This document shows, piece after piece, positions 54,291 through 64,000 of a DNA stretch of 64,000 nt (positions are counted from its first letter, which is position 1; every line of letters starts with the position of its first letter). This DNA is from Argyresthia goedartella. Its lineage: Eukaryota; Arthropoda; Insecta; Lepidoptera; Argyresthiidae. A program made the position numbers and the translations under genes. The notes under the pieces are model-generated. The model ran no database searches. It was given only the letters and a program-made list of their open reading frames with translations, and was not told where the DNA came from. The stretch is taken from assembly GCA_949825045.1 (NCBI GenBank), contig OX463813.1, positions 29,060,001 to 29,124,000 on the forward strand. The letters are read 5' to 3'.

Positions 54291-55871
54291 GCGATGATAC
54301 CGTTGGCTAATTCCAAATCAAAGTTTGTCTGCCTCTCAAAGCCATCTTGGCGCTACGACCACATTTAAGTTGGACTTTCCTTGTTCGTGAATTGCAGACT
54401 TAGCTAACTTGGTGGAAACGCTGAGCATACCATTTCGAAAGATAGTTTGAAGTGCATTTGGGACTTTCAGAGATGCACAGAACATTATGCTTTTACTTTG
54501 GTACGAATAAATGTTACTCGGGTATACCTCTGCAAGCGTACTGTATTTCTAGAACATAAGGAGAAAGTATGAGTTAAGCATATTTTTTTTTGCCACAACA
54601 CACTTAATGAATAAATAAGTTTCAAGATGGTTTACTCTAACAAACAATTGCGAATATTGTTTTGGAGCAAATTAAGTTAATAAATTCACAAAACAAATGA
54701 AACTAATCATAAATCATTTATTAAAAAAAAACAAATGAACACGAAACATCGAAAATTGAATTGTGTGAAAATTGGAGTGTCTCCTAATACCAATTCAAAC
54801 TCGATAATTTTTATAATATTCCATGAAATTATATCGAGATTTTACTTTCGCATTAGATATTTAGCTCAAAATTACATTGCCGTTTTAGTCAATAGTTATA
54901 ATAAAACCGAGATAAACATTTGAAACTTATACCAAAAAAGTTCCAAATTTGGGTTCCAATTTTAGACTTTATAATTTGAAATAACTATAATGTATTATAA
55001 TATAATCCATCCATCCATCTTAATCTGACCAATTTCAATGACATCAATGGCAGATTAATAAAATGCCACATTTCATAGTGCTGAAATTACTGAATGGGCC
55101 GAGATCTGATAGAATTCAATTATGAATGAAATGAATTCAGAATTGCATAATTATTAATGAGTTTTAGAATGATTTAATTTCACAGCTTTTCAATAACTGA
55201 CCTCGTTAGTTGTTACCGTCTTTAACGAACTTTGGCATGGTAACGTATAAGCCGGAAAAAATGTAACAAAATCTGAATTTTCAAGTTTATTTTGCTCAAC
55301 AATTTAACGAAAAATGTCCAATTTTAAATTTAATTTCAGGTGCTCGAGTTTTCCAATTACTTTGCAGACTTTTGAGCAAAATAGGGGTATAAGTTTTTGC
55401 GATTACTCGCAATTCCTCGATCTAAGGATGTCAACACTGGTGTCAACAGTTTCGTTTCGTGAAGGCGGAGAGAACTGCGTAGCCTGATTAGGAATATATT
55501 TTCCAAATGAAATCAAAAACTGATCCGCTATAACAAATATGTTAGCTACAGTAAATCACCTCTCCCCCCTTTCACCCTTCACTCCCCCCATAACACCCCC
55601 GACCCCTTGAAGTTTATCGGATGAACAACTGAAATTATTATAAATAAAATAAACTGACTGCAATTTCTTTTAATACCACTTACAAACTTTTGAATGCACC
55701 TGGTAACGTACATAGAGTATGAAAGTAAAAACTTTGTAATGCCATAAGTCCGCCATTTAAAAAAATAATAAAACTGACTCGACAAAAAAAATATATGTCA
55801 CGCTTTGAGTATCTCTTTTCAGGAAAACTACAGAAAAGTACGAATGTGACACACGGCGACTCCAGTCAGAT
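54291..55871. other. Intergenic, no gene
   Basis: AT-rich. The last part (TTTTCAGGAAAACTACAG at 55816-55833) may belong to the 5' region of the LINE that follows, but I cannot place its start. Confidence 0.4.
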
Positions 55872-56762
55872 ATGCAAATTTTAAACTCATCATTACAAAG
55901 TATTACACGTAAATATGAGTCAGCACAATACGAAATTAAGGAACATGTGTCGGCTATGAATAGTTTGTTGGAGACGTGTAAGTATAATTATGACACTTTC
56001 ATATCTTTGACCGACAATCACATCTGTGATTGTAAACAAGCTCCAGCAGACTGTTCCGTGCCGACCGTGTGTCCCGCCGAGCAGCCGGCCGAACAGCTGA
56101 TACTGACCCAGGCGCCGCCGTCAGTCGACTTGAGTACTAATAGTGTTATCAATAACGCCTCCTTCTCTCGGACAAAGGATATGTATATAATGTACAGCGA
56201 TGAACTTGGAAAAAATATGGGTTTACAACTTAGTCAGCGCGTGGGCCAGGCAATATTAAATAACTGTATGCCTGGCGCCACATATTTACAAATATTAAAC
56301 AAAGTGTTGTCATCGCAGTTTTTAGAACCAACCACCCTAATTATTTTAATTGGTAGAAGGGAAAATGTATCTAAAAAACGAATTACTAAATACTTTTCCA
56401 AATTAAATTCTTTACAAAATGTAGATAGAATAATCTTGTTTGCGTTTCCCTTCAGCCAATCTTTGTCACAACATGAAAATCATATAAGACATGATTATAA
56501 TACATTTATTCACACATTGACATGTCGTCATACTGAAAAATTTCATTTCATAGACACCAATATTTGTATTGGAAAATATTTTTATTTGACTAAGGATAGG
56601 TATTACCTATCTAGGTTTTATACAAAACAGATAGCACAGTCACTATCTTATTTTATTTTGAACTCAGTCAAGTTTTTGACTAATGAAACGCCTGCTTCTA
56701 TTGAGCAGTGTAATAATAATGACATGTACTCCTTGGAATCTGTTCCAAGCTCTTTAAATTAA
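55872..56762 (+). CDS. LINE ORF1, esterase-like
   Basis: A 296-codon frame. Residues 1-45 look like a coiled coil (SLQSITRKYESAQYEIKEHV). A Cys/Pro-rich linker follows. From about residue 105 the segment (MYSDELGKNMGL, MPGATYLQILNKVL, TTLIILIGRRENV, RYYLSRFYTKQIAQ) resembles the SGNH-esterase domain found in ORF1 of CR1-type LINEs. The usual GDS motif reads YSDE, so the nucleophile Ser may be misplaced and activity is doubtful. An N-terminal PHD finger, often present in this family, is not seen, consistent with 5' truncation. The start codon is simply the first ATG. Confidence 0.65.
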   Translation: MQILNSSLQSITRKYESAQYEIKEHVSAMNSLLETCKYNYDTFISLTDNHICDCKQAPADCSVPTVCPAEQPAEQLILTQAPPSVDLSTNSVINNASFSRTKDMYIMYSDELGKNMGLQLSQRVGQAILNNCMPGATYLQILNKVLSSQFLEPTTLIILIGRRENVSKKRITKYFSKLNSLQNVDRIILFAFPFSQSLSQHENHIRHDYNTFIHTLTCRHTEKFHFIDTNICIGKYFYLTKDRYYLSRFYTKQIAQSLSYFILNSVKFLTNETPASIEQCNNNDMYSLESVPSSLN

Positions 56763-56884
56763 CCCATAGGACAACAGAGAGTAACTCTGGCAGTAATATT
56801 AATATTTGTATAAATATACCTTCATCTTGCCCATTAAATCAAGTTACTAGTAATGAAAAATGTAAAAGTAAGAATATTTTAAAC

Positions 56885-59701
56885 GTGGTTCATCAAAATA
56901 TACAGGGCATGTTAAGTAAAGAACTGGAAATTGAGTTATTCATGAACTGTAATAATATTGATATTTTATGTATAACAGAGCACTTTTTAAAGAGTTATCA
57001 GTTCATGTTCAACTTTAATAACCACCACGTTGCTAGTTCGTTCAACAGAAAAACAGCTGATCGCGGTGGCTCCTTAATACTTGTAAATAATAGTTTTAAA
57101 TATAAGGAACGAGTTGACATAGTGAGCCTGTCTGTTGAGCGTACCATGGAAATAGCCTGTATTGAACTTGAACAACTTATTGTAATGAGCGTATACAGAC
57201 CACCAGATTCATCCTTTGATTTATTCGAAAAGAAAATGGATGAAGTGTTGATTAAAATCAGCGATAAAAACATTTTTTTTATAATTTGTGGTGATTTTAA
57301 TGTTAATCTGTTAGAGGATAATAATATTTGTACTAGATTTAAATCTTTATTTTTATGTCACAACATGAACTATCTGTTTTTGGAGCCTACTAGAATTACT
57401 GCAACATCTGCTACCTGCATTGACAATATATTTACTAACATTACGCCCATTTTCAAATCGGTCATCAATAAATTAACCTCTGATCACTCTGGTCAGATAG
57501 GTATATTCAATATTAAAATAAAAAAGGACCAAAAAGAGGATATTACATGTGTGCCCGTTAGTGACACTCGGCTTGAACACTACAGGAATAATATTTTAGA
57601 TAAATTATGGGAAATACCATACAGTGACGATCCAAATTTGTTGTACAACTCAGTATTTAACCTTGTCAAAAATGAATATGATACGGTATTTAAATAAAAA
57701 ACTATGAAAGTTAATAACAAAGCTTTGTTTAGTGATTGGGCCACAGTTGGAATTCATAGGAGCAGACGAAGATTATATGAACTCTATGAAGAGAAATCAT
57801 ATAACAAAAATACGGCCTTTCTAGATTATGTTCGTAGTTATTCAAAAATGTTTAAACGCGTTTGTGCCGTAACTAAATCTAATTTCATTAAAAACAAAAT
57901 TGAATCTAGTAGCAATGTAATGAAAACGACTTGGCAAATTATAAACAGAGAGACTGGAAAGGCCAAAGCTACACATAATAACTTCAAGCTTAAGATAGAT
58001 AATCAATTGCTAAGTACAGACCTAGAAGTAGCAAAAGCTTTCGAAAATTTCTTTACGGACATTCCAGTTTCAACAACCAAGTCTTTAAATTCATCTCCCG
58101 CTGCTGCTGAATCTATACTTAAACAAAACTTTGAGGAATGTAAAACAGATTTTAAATTTAGGCACGTAAATAATGAAGACATTGTAAAAGCGTTTAATCC
58201 CTGGAAATGAAAAAGACAGCTGACGCCCATGGCCTATCAGTAAAAATTATTAGTTCCATTGTAGATTGTATTGCACCTCACCTTTGTTGTATATTTAATC
58301 AATGTATAGATAGTGGTGTGTTTCCTGACTTGATGAAACTAAGTAAAGTTATACCTTTATTCAAAGCTGGTAGTACATCAGACCCCACCAATTTTAGACC
58401 CATATCGATACTACCAACGCTTAGCAAAATATTTGAAAAACTCATACTTAATCAATTGTAAAGTCATTTTTATCTCAATAATTTAATTCATATTGCACAG
58501 TTTGGTTTCACAAAGGGTCGTTCAACAGCCGATGCTGGTGTTGAACTAATCGACAATATTTTTGATGCCTAGGAAGACGCAATGGATGCAATAGGTGTCT
58601 TCTGCGATCTATCCAAGGCTTTTGATTGCGTCCATCATGACACTCTTGTCAGGAAGTTACGCCATTATTGTGTAAAAGATCAGGCACTTGGCCTTCTGGA
58701 GTCATATCTAACAGATAGGGTTCAGATGGTCGATGTTAATGGGAAAAGATCACCTGGGTCTTCAATAAGTATGGGCGTACCGCAAGGTTCAATTCTTAGT
58801 CCTTTCTTGTTTTTAGTATATATTAATGATTTACCTTACCTTGTTAAAGCAAAACATGGGTTAGTATTGTTTGCCGATGATACTTCTTTGATATTTAAAG
58901 TTAAAAGACAGCAATCAAATTATGACGAGGTAAACAATGCTATCTCTAGTATAGTGAACTGGTTTACTGTTAACAATTTATTACTTAATGAAAAGAAAAC
59001 TAAATGTATTAAATTCGTGTTACCCAATGTGAACCCGGTAACTACAGACATATTTATAAAAGGACAGAGATTGGACCTTGTGCAGTCGACTGTCTTTTTG
59101 GGCATTACTTTAGACGCCAAACTACAATGGGATCCTCATATAAATAAATTGTCGAACAGACTGAGTTCGGCAGCGTTCGCAGTTAAAAAAATTAGAGCTC
59201 TTACCGACGTAGACACCGCTAGACTAGTCTACTTTAGTTACTTTCATAGTCTAATGACCTATGGTATTTTATTGTGGGGTCACGCTGCGAATGCTAATAG
59301 TATATTTATTCTGCAGAAACGGGCTGTTCGTGCAATTTATAGATTAGGGCCTAGAGTGTCACTGAGGGAAAAGTTTAAAGAAATCAATATTCTGACATTT
59401 GTGTCTCAATATATCTATGACAATCTTGTGTATGTAAAAAGAAATATAACTAATTTTCAGAAGTACAGTGATATACACAATTTTAATACTAGAAATAAAG
59501 ACAAGTTGGTTGCTTATGTAAGCCGACTACATAAATTAGTAATTCTTTTAAAGGCAATTGTATACGCTATTACAATAAGGTCCCTACTGATATTAAAAAC
59601 TTACCTTTAGACAAGTTTAAAATAATAATAAAACAGAAATTGTATAAAAAAGGTTACTACAGGATATCTGATTACTTAGAGGACAGATGTCCATGGGAAT
59701 A
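56885..59701 (+). pseudogene. LINE ORF2: endonuclease and reverse transcriptase
   Basis: The endonuclease (56885-57697) has VHQNIQGM, ILCITEHFL, MSVYRPPDSSF, CGDFNVNLL, TATSATCIDNIFTN and SDHSGQIG, covering the AP-endonuclease motifs. RT follows, with DPTNFRPISILPTLSKIFEK, FCDLSKAFDCVHHDTL, MGVPQGSILSPFLFLVYIND and LFADDTSL, so both catalytic Asp blocks are intact. The C-terminal part has GILLWGHAANANSIFILQKR. Breaks are an in-frame TAA at 57695, a frameshift near 58207, TAA at 58459, TAG at 58570 and a frameshift near 59545. After the last one the ending can be followed to a TAG at 59699-59701. The first frame opens at GTG, without an ATG. Confidence 0.9.
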
Positions 59702-59945
59702 GATTGTTTGAGTAACAGGCTGTTTCGATATATAATTAGCATTCATTTTGTAATTTGACAATATTTTATTTAAAAAAGGAAACGCAAAAGATGCGACGAC
59801 TGTGGAGTTTCTTCGGTGAGCTCTTCTCCACAGATTCCGCCATTGGGTTAGTGAACTCACCCAAAAAAATGTAATGACGGATCTAAGTGATGTAACAACA
59901 TCCTATGGAAATAAATGATTTTTGATTTTGATTTTTTTGATTTTG

Positions 59946-61452
59946 CGGCAAAATATTTGTGACAGAACTTATGGACCGACTAGGTATTTTCGTGCGTAAT
60001 GTTTAAGTTGTCATGTACGATGTAACGGAACCCTTCGTGTGCGAATACGACCCGCACTTGACCGAATATTTTTAACTCATGTACAAGGTTTTATCATTTC
60101 AGCAATTGCAGAGAAGACAATTACATAAACTGCCATACGTTAACACTTCTAGTTTCAAGTATTAGTGACAGTACGGTGGTTAGTTCGGTCTCGTCTTTGT
60201 TGGCTGTTTTTGCTTTATTATATAGACAGAGTTTTATATTTTAATAACAATTCATCCTTTTTGTTACTGTACCAAAAATATCCCGATACAATTCTCAGTT
60301 TTAAGTATGTATTATATATTATAAAATAATGTAAATGCTGAACATTCTGATAAAATGGAAGGGATATTTATATTAAACTTGAATATTTTTAATGTAATTT
60401 CATAATTTTCAGGTAACAATAAATAAATTAAAGCACATCATGTATGTTTATCTTATCTTGGTCTTTCTTAATATATGCTAGCATAAAAACTGATCATAAA
60501 GTTAAACAAAAATAACAACTGAACTGAATATTAATTAATGACTAAAACTCAATATGCGGGAGTTTTCTCACCCTTATTCTCCCACTGTCGTCCAATGTCG
60601 AGAAGAAGAAAAAAATACGTTTACTAAGCATATGTTTTTCTATACTAATAAAGAAATTTTGATTTTGATTTGATTGATAAGACTTTAAAATTTTTTTACC
60701 CAACGAGTAACGAAATTGGAACATTCATTTATTTTTTGTTAATATTTTCACATAATTAAACAAATCCTTACCTTGTGATAAATCCGAATTCTAACTAGAT
60801 AAACTATCGGAATTCATGAAAAATCATAAAAATAATTATAAATGTCTTTTTGAAGATGTGGCAAAGTTATCTGACGTTGACTTTATCTAGTGGGTTTCAC
60901 GTTCGCTTCTCATGCAAGAGATGCAGTTGACTAATGACTGACTGAACATGGGAACCACTGTCTTTACCACCCAGTGTGGGAAAAGGACTGACGCCAATTA
61001 CTTACTTCTCATGAATAAATGTTTAAATCACTACTAAACTTTATCTTACACCCTGTATATCGTTTCTTGACGAACAAACGAAATAACAAAAGGTATTATC
61101 GAATTATCAGCCTCATTGCCTATTTCTCGGCAAAGCTTATCCATACCTTTGATTATGCTACTCTCGTGTTTGACGTCAAGAATAAAAAAAAATCGGGATA
61201 GGAATATACGGAGTGAAAAAAATATTCCCGGTGTTGTAGGTACATGTAGGAAGGTTGGTACTACTTAAAATTATAGCCTCAAAATAATTATTAACAACTT
61301 AGAGCAACCCGAGGCCTTGATGGGGCAGCTTGATAACTACTGACAGTCAGGTCGGTAGATAGCCCGACATCCCGTCATCAAGCCGCACTGAGCCAGCGTG
61401 GTGGAATATGGCTCAATCTTATCGGTGGGGACTTTAAGGTCATATGTAAAAG
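59946..61452. other. Intergenic with repeat relics
   Basis: Contains the lepidopteran relic ACGGAACCCTTCGTGTGCGA near 60026, a small LINE-like tail (TTTTGATTTTGATTTGATTG) near 60657, a partial GGCGTGACG-type block near 60960 and the GTGGTGGAATATGG piece near 61400. No gene. Confidence 0.45.
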
Positions 61453-61845
61453 CGGGAATACGAATCTAAACGAAAGTGACAGCGTTAGTTACTACCACAT
61501 AAGAAAAAAAGAGAGCGCGAACAATGCGCTCGACTCAAACCACATAAAATGGTTTAAAAATAAACTAAGCTATTTTGTCAAAAATGTTTCAAGGAGAGTT
61601 TGCGAATACATAATGCAAATCCGCAATTAAATTAGTTGGGATTTCCGAATTATAGGAAAAACCAAAACAATTTAGAGGTATTTTAATTAAATTCTTAAGA
61701 GAAAATTTCATGTAATCGCGTTTTCCTTCAGTGAGAATCCTAATCAAATACTCCGGTGTACGTTAATCTAAAAATAAAATCTTTAGATGACTTTAAAATG
61801 GAGTAAATGGATTCGAAAAAAAAAACATATTTTTTCGTATCACTT
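61453..61845 (+). repeat. Dispersed repeat, second copy of 12117-12500
   Basis: Same ordered blocks as at 12117 (GGAATACGAATCTAAACG, GTGACAGCGTTAG, TTCAAGGAGAGTTTGCGAAT, GGAGTAAATGGATTCG), with an insertion near 61720-61760. Confidence 0.7.
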
Positions 61846-64000
61846 TAAAATACCCCATTTATTTTATATTATTGTGTTAGCAACCTGGGTGCAAATTGTC
61901 GGTGATTTTCATAATATTTGTTGTACATATTTTGGTAAATGGTGCGCTTGGTACCGTAATACACAACTGCTGCTCAGATAAAGTGCAACTTAAATGTCAT
62001 AGACGCTGCATGACTTTGAGTGTTGGCAGTTGAAGAATATTAAAAGACAAATCGCCGTTTCCCATATAGGATGACACAGGCAAGTTGCAGCAACGTTTAG
62101 CCAGATTACTCTATGTCGTGTGACATTGACAGGGGGCTAGCTCAACGCCTCGCAGCTTTGGAGATTTGGAGGTCTGTGCGTCCGAGCCTTTGACTAATTC
62201 AGTTCGGTCTTAAGCCACGGTGCAGCTATAGTTTGTGACAGGTTTCTTGCTTTATAGGGTTCCGTACACGAAGGGTGCCAACGGGACCCTAATATTAAGC
62301 CTCCGCTGTCCATCCGTCCGTCGGCCTGTCTGTCAGCGGGCTTATATCATGAAACCTTAGAATATTATTCTAAGCATGAAATATAATAAGAACAATATAC
62401 TAAATATATTATATAAATAACTAATAACCTCATCAGTAGATTCTAATATATAAGAGTAGTCATCCACCTATTATGAAGAGATACCGTAATGTACCGCAGA
62501 GAGTTGAAATTTTCAAAGAATATACATTTCTCTTGCCGTTCAGCAGCAAATAATGAACTACATGAATTTTAGGGTCCCCGTACAAGAGACTCGTTTTTCT
62601 GCGTCTTTTCTTGTACGATAATACCCTTCGGGGGTGAGTGCGGCTCGCACTTGACTGTCTTTTTACACAACATAACGTAATATAAAGCAATCAGCAGCCC
62701 CATCAGAAACTCAAGCGCTATCGAGCGCACGAAATAGCTCGTCAGAAATTAATGAAAGCATCAAATTTACTGCTGGTCGCTATTTTTCTTCGAGGCTATA
62801 CATTTGTTCGGATGCGAATGACGTTCTGAGGGTAATGGAGTGGAGTGTAGCCTGGTTAATGGATCTGTGAAATGGATGTCTCTCTCACACCCACACGCGC
62901 ATAAGTCAAGGTAGTCCCACAGACTAATTGACCATGCTATAGATTAAGAAATAGTTGCGAATGTCTGGTTCAATCGTAGTGGTGAACGCACACCCATCCA
63001 CACCGACCGCATGAAACGGATGTGATGAAGTCATCAGCATTTCTGAGGTTCTCCAGATTCGGGCGATTCTACGCAGACAGGTGTGCGAGATTTCCTGTGT
63101 TTTCTTCCATAGTTAGGCTCATTCGGTGCGGACGGTGCGGGTAGGTGTGCGTTTACCATAGCATACCTATATGATGAAAAGTGCAAATCTTACTTTATTA
63201 TTGACCACGTTAGTAATAATATTGCCACCTACTCTTATCCTCCAAACTTGATTAAATAAAACCTGCCAAGTGCGAGTTGGAAGCACGCACCGAGGGCTCC
63301 GCACAAATCGCATTTTTTTGTGAAGGGCTACAAATTTACGGTTTTCGGATTTTTTGCCGACTGTAACGTGTTTGACTTGTATGTATACAAGATGTAACAG
63401 AAAGGTGTAGTTATATTTTAGGGTGTTGTTATGGGATCACTCTAAACAACTTTCACTATAAAACTGATTTGATCAGAGCAAGTCACGGACGACATACACA
63501 CTCTCAAAAAAGTATTGCCATTGCAACAAAAAAACTTTGATGCTGGACAGCCTTCAAAGGTGGTGCATAGTTATGAGGGCAACGTTTTTATTGTTACTAA
63601 GTAATTTTACCAATTTTGATGTAATAGCAATAAAACATTGTTGAAATTACAATGCTAAAATTGTTCGTGTCACTATATGATTTCTTGTCCTTTTGTTCCC
63701 ATGAAAAATGCCTTTAGCTATCGTATCAAAGGTATATTGTCCCGATGACAAGGGGTTTTGCTAAAAAGACAAAGGTTTACTGTCCGTGGATCTAACTTTG
63801 TTTTGTTGAATTAGCTATCTTCCTTTGTGCTTTTATCAATTCACCGTTGCTTCTCCGACAAAGTTACTTTTCTCGTATATATTTTGCTGCTCCAGCAAAG
63901 TAACATGGCTGATCTTATCCCTGCCCTTTGTTAATGGTACACCATGAAAAAATATTATATACTCCCCGAAGCTTCTGACTATTATTCCAGGAGTATGCGT
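61846..64000. other. Intergenic with lepidopteran repeat relics
   Basis: GACAGGGGGCTAGCTCAACG near 62130 is a relic of the GGGCTAGCC family. TAGGGTTCCGTACACGAAGG with GTCCATCCGTCCGTCGG (62255-62335), CCCTTCGGGGGTGAGTGCGG (62625) and CCAAGTGCGAGTTGGAAGC (63270) are relics of the GGTTCCG repeat. No coding region is recognised. Confidence 0.45.

Larger units (their letters stand above)
55872..59945 (+). mobile_element. Near full-length LINE, CR1/jockey-like
   Basis: ORF1 with an esterase-like domain, then ORF2 with an AP-type endonuclease and reverse transcriptase, ending in a (GATTTT)n tail (about 59916-59945). The 5' boundary is uncertain and ORF1 may be truncated. Stops and two frameshifts make this copy inactive. 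Confidence 0.88.

Noticed and set aside
53532..54316. Minus-strand frames of 77 and 88 codons
   Set aside because: They cover the RTE tail, dispersed repeat and MITE; no domain is seen.

Overview
The window is a repeat-dominated stretch of a eukaryotic nuclear genome, almost certainly a moth or butterfly (Lepidoptera). The evidence is several relics carrying the GGTTCCGTACC...GTCCGTCC and CCCTTCG...TCGCACTTG blocks that I know from many lepidopteran genomes, several tRNA-derived SINE families, BEL/Pao and Ty3/Gypsy elements, and several non-LTR retrotransposons. I found no convincing host protein-coding gene and no true tRNA or rRNA gene. Essentially everything recognisable is mobile or repetitive DNA.

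Layout. 1-1914: AT-rich, no gene. 1915-11691: a young, nearly intact Ty3/Gypsy retrotransposon with 2,203-bp LTRs, TCGT target duplication, a SINE in its leader, gag in two overlapping frames, a canonical A AAA AAC slippery site at the gag stop codon and a complete protease-RT-RNase H-integrase pol. 11692-18185: dispersed relics, a duplicated 0.94-kb segment with an exon-like open stretch, and SINEs. 18186-24566: about 125 copies of a 51-bp satellite whose unit aligns with the tRNA-like head of a SINE family present nearby (here called SINE-B). 24567-26991: short relics. 26992-33738: a large inverted repeat (arms about 1.8 kb) bounded by (TA)n on both sides, carrying a decayed LINE and a small basic ORF repeated in both arms. 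33763-43370: a BEL/Pao element on the minus strand with 5-bp TATAT target duplication; a 5'-truncated LINE (about 40728-42898) is inserted in its 5' LTR. 43371-46818: a minus-strand LINE with an in-frame internal deletion. 46819-55871: foldback elements, a minisatellite, SINEs and an RTE-like LINE tail. 55872-59945: a near full-length plus-strand LINE with an esterase-like ORF1. 59946-64000: dispersed relics.

Relative ages follow from nesting and LTR divergence. The inverted repeat and its (TA)n tip predate the BEL insertion. The BEL LTRs differ at about 17 positions by eye and are interrupted by a later LINE. The Gypsy LTRs differ at one position that I found, so that element is the youngest datable insertion. 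The most unusual items are the satellite born from a SINE head, the SINE-bearing leader and frameshift architecture of the Gypsy element, and the palindromic element with its paired small ORF. All calls come from reading the sequence and from general family knowledge; no database search was possible.
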